A stretch of 16,867 nucleotides of DNA from Stephanodiscus triporus (taxonomy: Eukaryota; Bacillariophyta; Thalassiosirophyceae; Thalassiosirales; Thalassiosiraceae), in contig JALLAZ010000652.1 in assembly GCA_036939755.1 (NCBI GenBank), forward strand, positions 1 to 16,867. The letters are read 5' to 3'. Within the stretch, counting starts at the first letter, position 1; each line of letters begins with the position of its first letter. Made by a program: the position numbers and the translations under genes. The notes beneath the pieces were generated by a model. The model was not told the origin of the DNA. It saw nothing but the letters and a program-made list of their open reading frames with translations, and did not search any database. Shown here piece after piece: positions 10,031 through 16,867 of this stretch.

Positions 10031-11151
10031 ATGAGTCAACAGGCCGCAGTCGGGCGAGGAGCCGGGCGCGGCGACGGAAAGAAACCGAGATACTTTCCCC
10101 GTAGTGGGGGAGGAGCGGGCAGAGGAGCCAACATTGGAGCTACAACAAAGGCGTGCCAGTCGCCGATTACAGAGATAGCGAAATACACCTTCAACACCGG
10201 GGAGAACAAGTTTGCCGTGCAATTCACAGAGTCGCACGAGCGCATCGCGGGGTACGTTTAACGTAGCGGAATGGATGAGAGTTACCTCGTGGCGGAGACA
10301 ATCAGGACGGGAACGGCGCAGATGATCGGGCTACCACTGCTGGTGGACCCCAACGACCCCGAGAAGGCGACCTGGAGCTAATTCGAACTGAGGTGGTGAA
10401 GTCCGTGGCCAAGAGGCGGCAAAAGCTGGGCGAGTCCCTCAAGAAGGGATATGCCACGGTATATGATCAGTGTTCTCAAGAAGTGCGGGACAAGCTCAAG
10501 GCGACCAAGGATTGGGAGGTCGTGCAGGCGGAGCAATCCCTACATGAACTGATTAAAAAAATCGAAAAAATCTGTGTTGGTTTCGATGACCACAAGCAGT
10601 CAGTGTTTAATCTGGTACAATCACTGAAGATGCTCTTCCTGTACAGCCAAACGGAGAAGGAGTCGGTGGAGGAGTACGTGAGAAATTTTCGAAGCCTATG
10701 GGATATGGTCGAGGCATTCGGTGGGTCACCAGAACTGCATCAAGGACTGATAGAGGCTCAACTGCTGAAGAACGGCATTACCAACGTGAACGCAGCACAG
10801 CTGAGGGCAGTGGAGGAAGCGTCGACCGAACAGGTGAAGGCCGCCCTGCTCATCAGCGGAGCGAGCAGAATCAAATATGGAAAACTCAAGGACGAGCTGG
10901 TGAACAAATACTTGCTCGGGACAAATCAATACCCTGACACATACGAGAAAGCCCAGAGGATCCTTTTGAACTACCAAAATACAAGAATTGGGGCACCATT
11001 CAAGGCGAGCACGAACAATACCGGTGTGGCATTCCTACAGCACAGAGGAGGCTGAGGCGGTCAAGGCGCGGGACGTGGCAGACAAGAAGGCCGTGGAGGC
11101 GGCACACCCAAGTCCGGAAGCACCGGCACAGATGAGTAAGGAGGAGACGAC
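10031..11151 (+). pseudogene. Copia gag (capsid) remnant
   Basis: An N-terminal Gly/Arg-rich stretch (10031-10140) leads into gag-like helices. The block YDQCSQEVRDKL (near 10462) through EEYVRNFRSLW (near 10668) is characteristic of Copia gag. The frame is broken: TAA at 10259-10261, a shift from one frame to the next near 10366 (the following block D-L-E-L-I-R-T-E-V-V-K is in the new frame), TGA at 11053-11055 and TAA at 11137-11139. A Gly/Arg-rich linker between the last two stops joins gag to the zinc knuckle in the same frame. With four lesions it cannot yield a full Gag unless stops are read through. Confidence 0.75.
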
Positions 11152-12246
11152 GTGAGTACCATGACCGGGCGAACCGGAGGGGAGGCCGGCAAGAACAATA
11201 TCAGGGGGGAATCGCACTGTTTTAACTGTGGATCACCGAAGCATTGGGCGTATGAATGCCCCCAGTTGAGCGGGGAGCAGCAGTCCCAGCTGCACATGAA
11301 TCTGGAGGGACAAGAAGAGGACGAAGAACAGAAGGCACCGGATGAGGGGCATCAGCTGCTGAACGTGGCGATGACTCAAGGGGGGGAGCTCCCCAACGAC
11401 AGGGTATATCTCAGCGGGTGTTCTACTGTTACCGCGTTCAAGAACGCGAGGTACTGCAAGAACGTCAAGACTGAGGATCACGGAGTTCACATTAATTGTA
11501 ATGCAGGAGCAATCACGACCAACAAGAGGGGAACGTACGGGAACCTCAAGGTGTGGTATCTTCCCGATGGAATCGCAAACATCATCTCCATGCACGAGCT
11601 GGAGTCCATGTACCCGGGATACTACATGGTACACACCCCCAAAGGTGAAGTACAGTTCTACAAGGATGAACAAGGGCTCCCCTACTTGGACCTAAGCCAT
11701 GCTGACGCAGCGGAGGCAATGCTGCTGTTGCAACGCAAGCAGCCAAAGCCAGCGAAGTCGGAGACGGCGCACGTGCAGACCGTGCGAAGCAATTATGAAG
11801 GGTATACAAAGTGCGAGATACTGAGGGCAAGAGAGATACGCCGTGCGCAGGCGATGATGGGAAACCCCAGTGAAAATGACTACAAGGGATTGGTGAGCAA
11901 TAACATTGTTCCAAATTGCCCCATAACTTCATCTGACATTACTAATGCTAGGGCGATCTATGGTCCAGACCTGCCGGGCGTACGGGGAAAAACGGTGCAA
12001 CGGGCACCTGCTCCAGTGGTTGGGGACTATGTGGCAGTCCCGCGTAGCCTCGTGGTGGCAAACAAAACAGTAACGCTGGCTGCGGATGTGTTTTTCGTTG
12101 ATGGAACCGTGTTCCTTCTGACTGTAGCTCAGAGGATCAAGTTTGTTACGGCGGAGCACCTCCCGGTTCGAACAGCACATCAGAAATTGTTTTATGTCCC
12201 ATCTGATGGGGCATATCAGATCGCATTAATATGTCCCTCTACTTAG
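11152..12246 (+). pseudogene. Copia zinc knuckle, protease, GAG-pre-integrase and partial integrase
   Basis: Open over 364 codons, in the same frame as the second gag segment. A retroviral-type zinc knuckle C-x2-C-x4-H-x4-C is coded at 11218-11259. The protease site reads YLSGCSTVTAF; the related elements I remember have Asp where Ser stands (codon 11413-11415), so the protease is probably dead. GAG-pre-integrase follows (WYLPDGIANIISMHELE), then an integrase start with DVFFVDG (Asp codon 12085-12087) and KFVTAEHLPVRTA. Similarity ends near 12180, and the last 20 or so residues are unrelated flank read to TAG at 12244-12246. The residue comparison is from memory, not an alignment. Confidence 0.75.
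12193..12215. repeat. 23-bp imperfect palindrome at the integrase break
   Basis: TATGTCCCATC and its near-complement flank a central T (12204), with one mismatched symmetric pair. It sits just past the point where the retroelement loses family similarity, so it may belong to the sequence that replaced or flanks the truncated end. Confidence 0.6.
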
Positions 12247-12346
12247 GTGATTGACTGAATGAAAAAGTCGAAATCGGTGGCCTTGAACTTTTTGATAAAA
12301 AACGACTTTTTTTCGACTTGAGTCGTCTTTTTTTATGGGACATATT
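12228..12346. repeat. Nested inverted repeats downstream of the retroelement
   Basis: Outer arms AATATGTCCC (12228-12237) and its complement (12337-12346), and inner arms AAGTCGAAA (12265-12273) and its complement (12311-12319). A transcript could fold here. It may be a small fold-back element or an old insertion scar. Confidence 0.45.
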
Positions 12347-12920
12347 CACCTTTTATTTATTAAATACGAAAAAAATTGTTAAACTTATGACATTTAATTT
12401 GCAATCTCGTCTTATTTTATTGACTTTAAATGAATAAAAACACCTTTTTTATTCGTAGTATTTAACTTTTACTTCAAGATTATGAAAATATTGTCTTTTC
12501 TTTACAATTTTCGTTTGCAATTTCGTCTTCTTCTCATTAATTTGAATCAAAATAAAAACATGTTTTTTGTCTCTTATGCCAATGCGTTTTTGCAACATCA
12601 AAGTCGTTCTGTCATTCATCTACGCTTTTGATCACTGCATCTTGCGATGGTGCTTGTCGTCATTCAGCCAGTGTCATATTTTGCACCGGAAGTGTCCCAT
12701 TTGCAACAAAATATATAAATACCTTACAACTTCTTATTTTGAACACTCATATTTTTAGTGATTCAATGCTAACTAATTATATCCACCAAGATTATGACTT
12801 ATTTTGTCGATAGATGGGTCAATGATGTTATCACCTTGGACATAGACATTTGTCACACCCGCACTCAAAATCGCACATTTACCACATTTGTTTAGTTCTT
12901 GGCCCCCTTCATTGAATTCC
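12247..12920. other. AT-rich intergenic stretch with a diverged direct repeat
   Basis: No gene seen on either strand. Two copies of a motif starting GCAAT(C/T)TCGTCTT and containing AATAAAAACA then a T-run lie at about 12401-12450 and 12517-12570, spaced 116 bases. Composition is much more AT-rich than the retroelement before it. Confidence 0.45.
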
Positions 12921-14807
12921 TCAGGCTTCAAAATAGTTTATCTCATGCCTGGCACCCTTGTCAACATATGCATAATCATTGTCAATGTCAATACAAACAC
13001 CTAGAGCTGGTACTTCTTGACTTGCAGTCTCATCGATCTTGATGGCCCATTGTTCATCACTGATCCTTTCTTCTTCATGATCAAACTCACTTGTAGGCTC
13101 ATCCTGGGCTATGTAGTTGGTGTCGTAATAACGTTTCATGTATGTTGACCAGTGGACTTGTAGATGGTTCCACAAATGATGGTTTTTCAAATTTTTGAAC
13201 GCTACACACATGGTTCTGAAATACTCCACCCCTTCCTTCGTCCATCCATCTTCATACCGTTTAAGACGCTTCCCACGGCCTTCATGGTACTTTGGTTTTG
13301 CCGTGCGTGTAGCCTTTTTCATTTCCTCCTTCGTCTTGCATTCAGACTTGATTTGAATTTCCTCGTCCCAAACTTCCTTCGAGTTTTCNTATATTTATTG
13401 ATGTAGTGTCCCCCAACTGCATGTTTGACGTAGTTATCAATAAAGGTCAGGAATGGTTCAGTTTCTTCATACATTGGTTCAAAGCCTTGTTTTGTTGTCC
13501 AACCTCTGATGTCCTCGTGGATTTTTGATGATGCATTGAAAGGATTTCTTCTAGCTTTAGCGTCGCCTGTGATTAACAAGCACAGAAGAAATATTTGTGA
13601 GAAAGAATGTATGGTTCGCAACCTAAAAGCAAATCAAAAATTGAATCCAATGTCTTGTCGCTATAGCATTATTATGCTCGACATTACCTTTGCATTGCAC
13701 AAACAAGCCTTGCTTGAGGTTTGATCGCAATGAACAGAACTTGTCATTTGCAATACCAGCCAGAAAATTTTCCCGACATTCTTTCCCACCTATCCCTTGA
13801 GGAAGTGTGATCTTTTCATGATTTGTTGACTGAGGCTACACTCATCCTCAATCCATTTTGACCATAACCCTGGTAGGATCTTGTGTGAGGACCATATGGT
13901 CTCTCGTATATAAGTTGAAATGACTCTTGCATTCCAACTATTGGTTCTAGAAAGGTTATCTTTACAACTTTTATGAAGCATCGTTTTTACCCATGATACC
14001 TTTGCTGCTATTGTCTTGCATATAGGCCAGATATGGTTCATTGCTATCCAGGAGGCCTTGTTGGAGCTGTTGTATCTACTTCATGATTTCCCTGCACTCC
14101 TGGACATAATTGTGTGCAGCGACTTTGATGTGATTCAAGGGGAAGTCATATCCTCCCTCAGACTGGGAGGTCGATCTTGTTGTGGCTGACGAATTACCAC
14201 TTGACATGTTTTCGTATGTAAGCTTCTTGATGGTACGGATTCAGGAACCTCACTACCAAGTAGGTCATTCGGTTTTCTTGGCATGTGCTGGTGACACAGG
14301 TGTTGTCCCTGGAACCCAGACACCTCGTCTTCTTGTTCCGGGATAGCAACCGGCTTGTTGTTCACGTTTTGAATTGAACCGCAAGTAATCTTTGGGGCAT
14401 GGATAGTCTGGATTGTTGAAGAGCTGGACAATGTCCACAACACTGTGATACAACTTGAGCAAGTTTTTTAATGCTGTCCTCACCTTTTTGTCAAGTTTAT
14501 CCGATGGGGAATTTGTTGGACGGTTTTTGGATATGTGTTCCCAATTTTCAATTAAGTCCTGGATAAGGGATAGATGTTCACATCAGGGAAGAACATATTC
14601 CCCGCGGGGATGGTTTTCCCAATCCCCCCCATGATGAATTTTGTTGTCAAAGCTACAAAATTCTCTCACTGGTGCAATTACCTTGTTGCTATCATCAGAA
14701 TAAAGAGGGTCTATTTCAGATGCATTGCGTTTTTTATCGATGTTGGTCGTAAAATCCATTAAATGTTGTTGCCTTGCGGTTCTAATGCAGTTATGAGCAT
14801 ATTGCAA
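12921..14807 (-). pseudogene. Damaged gene for an unrecognised protein, with one intron
   Basis: Coherent minus-strand coding can be followed from about 14807 to TGA at 12921, through breaks. One frame runs 14807 to about 14360, interrupted only by TGA at 14583-14585. It then shifts near 14360, back near 14230, at TAG 14076-14078, near 13815 and at the N at 13389. An intron (13687-13567; donor GTAATG, acceptor ATCACAG) joins FVQCKG to DAKARRNPFN with matching phase. Visible blocks include DKLDKKVRTALKNLLKLYH, YDFPLNHIKVAAHNYVQE, IHEDIRGW and RYEDGWTKEGVEYF; the middle is Lys-rich and the C-terminus acidic. I do not recognise a domain. Some breaks may be sequencing errors rather than decay. 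It diverges from the transposase pseudogene, so it could be a transposon accessory gene. The 5' end is uncertain. Confidence 0.55.
13567..13687 (-). other. Intron in the minus-strand damaged gene
   Basis: Read on the minus strand: AAAG|GTAATG at 13688/13687 and a pyrimidine-rich tract ending ATCACAG|GCGACG at 13567/13566. Exon ends G and GC combine to a Gly codon and link two open frames that are otherwise in different phases. The 121-base length is close to that of the introns in the cyclase gene. Confidence 0.65.
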
Positions 14808-15122
14808 TGGTCATTGCATGGACTTCAGACTGAGGGGAGGGTGTTTTATTCAAACCTAGATGAGCCAACGTTATTTCTTGTGCTGCAACCTAAATCCGAT
14901 TTTTGCTATTCATGTTGTAAATGGGAATTAATATTTATAAATTGTTTATTGCTTATTTTCTTTTACAAAAAAGAAACATATATAGGAATCCTACATATTG
15001 CAACACCTTTCTTCAAACAAGTGCAAACGATTGCAATTGTGCACCCTGTCCATGTCCCACATCTCTCCTCTCCCACCCAACATTGCATACACACACACCC
15101 TCCACCATCCTGCAGCAGTACA
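14808..15122. promoter_or_regulatory. Possible divergent promoter region
   Basis: AT-rich spacer between the two divergent damaged genes. ATATATA at 14978-14984, about 140 bases before the transposase ATG (15123), is a weak TATA-box candidate. A CA/CT-rich run lies at about 15040-15110. Short reading frames here show nothing recognisable, although the minus-strand gene may begin inside this stretch (an ATG near 14913). Confidence 0.25.
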
Positions 15123-16671
15123 ATGTCCAAAAATGGTGCTCAGGTCGGTACTCCCTGTCCTTGATGTCATGAAGGCAAATACACACCTGGCAGATCATTA
15201 TTAATGCATCTTTTGATGCATTGTCCCGTTGTGATGCTGTGGGATCATCTTTTGGCATTTGATTCTGATCGAAAGCGCACACATTGCCAGATGGTAGATG
15301 ACTCCCCCACAGATACCTTTGCAAACATGAAAAGGTTTAATACAGCCATGCAACAATTTCCTGCCACCACATGCAATCCACTTATGTCCATGCCATCATT
15401 GGCGGCCTTGGCATCGACAGGATGAGAGCAACATATCCTGGTTTCTGGCTTTGAATTGCAGGACACATTACTGGATGACAATAATGCACCTGATGAGGAG
15501 ATGGAACCCTCAACGAACAGTAATACGAATGCCAGGACAACTGCCCCTTCGATGGAAATATGTCCGTTCAAACCAAACACAATCCGCTTGCCTCCCGATA
15601 TTGCTTTTCAAGTCCACTTAACTGCTATTCTACAACGACATAGAGGCAATGACCTGAATATGTTTCACAGGAAATAACAGCTTGTGTGTCAACACATGCA
15701 AAGCATTACAAAGTTGACTTTATCACTTTGCATATTCTATCTCGGGAGCAATTAGTTAAGCCGTTGACAAAGACATATCAGTTGCAGTTCTTACAACCAA
15801 CTATACACATTGTAACCCTCTCGGACAAGACTAAGGCTTTCGTGCCTATTTATGATGTCAATGCACTGATGCTTGCATTTCTGGATGATCCGCAGCGGAT
15901 GAAACCGGAAAATTTTGCATCTGATTATAACATTTTTAGTGGCAAACCGACAATGCCAAGTAATGATCTTAACGAAATTCATACTGGCTTGGCATGGGAA
16001 ACGGCACGTTCGTTTTACATTGGTGATGATCTAGATGCCTTCCCATTTGCTTTGGTTGGTTTTTATGACAAAACTCACATGGATGTGTTTGGTTTGCTGG
16101 CATGTTCACCATTCATTGTATGCCGACGTTTTTAAACAGTAATGCTCGCAACAATAACAAAAATTACATGGTCCTTGGGTACATTCCCAATTTAGATCTT
16201 GCAAAAGGGAAAACAAACACTCAATCATCAACCTCACGTTTGCAAGATGAACATGATTGCTTACGCCTAATCACCAATCAAATTGTGGATATTCATAAAA
16301 ATGGCGGGTTTTGGACAACTGTTATGGGCAGAAAAGTTTGCCATTTTATAGCCTGTAACACCTCTGGCCACAACAATTTGGTCAGGCATATGATGAATGG
16401 TGGCATGCCCCAATACATTTACCAAGACTGTTATTGTGCACATGAGCAGATGTCGCAACCCAGGCCAAGGTGCAACTTGGTAACACTCGCAGACATAGAA
16501 CAAGCACGCATTAGTGAAGATGGGCTGGCACTTATATCCAAGAAAAATATTCAAAATGCTTTTGACAATGTGCCTCTGTCGAACTCTATTAATGGGATTT
16601 TTGGCTTGGTTCCTGCAAAAATGTTGCATGTGAGCAGGACCGGCCAGCAAAGTACCTACAGCCAATGCTAG
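15123..16671 (+). pseudogene. Plavaka-like DNA transposase with N-terminal zinc finger, broken
   Basis: From ATG 15123 one frame runs to 15677 with two stops inside (TGA 15162-15164 and 15423-15425). Coding then shifts frame near 15670 (continuing VSTHAKHYKVDF) and again near 16120 (continuing PTFLNSNAR). The start holds a C2H2-like finger: C-P-stop-C, then 13 residues, H-LLM-H and C. The core has DAFPFALVGFYDKTHMDVFG (candidate catalytic Asp at 16067-16069), VLGYIPNL (16171-16194), LQDEHDCL, IACNTSGHNN (16348-16377) and YIYQDCYCAHEQMS. This order matches Plavaka-type transposases of the KDZ/CACTA group. In relatives I remember, the second block reads G-D-T, so its Asp seems lost here (C-N-T), with a few residues missing just before it. 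Sequence resembling the family ends near 16640, and the C-terminal part is absent. Such enzymes excise and insert DNA transposons in the nucleus; this copy should be inactive. Confidence 0.7.
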
Positions 16672-16867
16672 TTGCTGATGAGCATCTGAAGCGCCAGAAA
16701 TTGTAGATTCATTGATAATACCAGTAGTTGCAGTGGCATTTTCTTTGATTGTAATGTCATATTGCATCTTTAACAATGAAAAACCAGACCACCTCCAATG
16801 AATAACGCAAAGATAAACAAGAGCTGCATGGTGGAAAAAGCATTTTAGTGGAGTTTGCCTTTGTTTC
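16672..16867. other. Unassigned right edge
   Basis: No supported gene. On the minus strand an ATG at 16829-16827 begins a 19-codon frame (MQLLFIFALFIGGG...) that resembles a signal peptide but stops at 16770. A second minus frame, open from 16776, runs into the antisense of the transposase remnant. These could be the fragmented start of a secreted-protein gene continuing beyond the window, or chance. Confidence 0.25.

Larger units (their letters stand above)
9913..12246 (+). mobile_element. Truncated, decayed Copia-type retrotransposon
   Basis: Order gag, CCHC zinc knuckle, aspartic-protease site, GAG-pre-integrase and the start of integrase is that of Ty1/Copia elements. Reverse transcriptase and RNase H are absent: family-like sequence ends near 12180, inside integrase. 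No repeated LTR pair, primer binding site or polypurine tract was found, so the left limit is a guess set at the leader inverted repeat. GC content is clearly higher than in the AT-rich DNA to its right, consistent with insertion. It lies head-to-tail directly behind the cyclase gene. Confidence 0.75.

Noticed and set aside
12160..12180. GGTTCGAAC, resembling a tRNA B box
   Set aside because: It is coding sequence of the integrase remnant, and no tRNA cloverleaf can be drawn around it.
15156..15170. In-frame TGA in the zinc finger as a selenocysteine codon
   Set aside because: It lies between two cysteines, but the same gene has another stop and two frameshifts, so simple decay is the better explanation; no SECIS element was looked for by computation.
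16267..16776. 169-codon minus-strand frame
   Set aside because: Most of it is the antisense shadow of the transposase remnant, whose plus-strand translation carries the family motifs; only its first third is possibly independent.

Overview
The window looks like nuclear DNA of a diatom (stramenopile). Three signs point there: a protist-type phosphodiesterase motif (FHTFEHASHV) in a spliced gene with 77-104 nt GT-AG introns; a decayed Copia-type gag-pol whose protease, integrase and gag blocks resemble, from memory, elements common in diatom genomes; and a broken Plavaka-like transposase with the YDKTH/LGYIPN blocks I associate with diatom proteins. Species cannot be named.

Layout. Positions 1-2389 hold no gene I can support but contain two candidate non-autonomous DNA elements with terminal inverted repeats (188-773 and 1246-1719). 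Positions 2390-9643 (+) are one four-exon gene for a protein of about 2325 residues: an N-terminal class I cyclic-nucleotide phosphodiesterase, then a soluble adenylyl cyclase of the ADCY10 type (C1 and C2 catalytic halves, degenerate P-loop region, long helical tail). It should both make and destroy cyclic nucleotide. Its last exon may be cut short by a frameshift, since a coherent out-of-frame continuation reaches 9898.

Positions 9913-12246 hold a truncated Copia retrotransposon with stops, a frameshift and a lost protease aspartate; no LTR pair is visible. Positions 12247-12920 are AT-rich, with inverted and direct repeats.

Positions 12921-16671 hold two divergent, damaged genes. On the minus strand (14807 to 12921) is an unrecognised protein gene whose coding sequence can be followed through several frame breaks and one good intron; one break coincides with the N at 13389. 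On the plus strand (15123-16671) is a Plavaka-like transposase pseudogene with an N-terminal C2H2-type finger. They may be the two genes of one dead DNA transposon. The right end (16672-16867) is unassigned.

The cyclase/phosphodiesterase is the only gene that looks largely intact. The rest is transposon debris crowding its two flanks.
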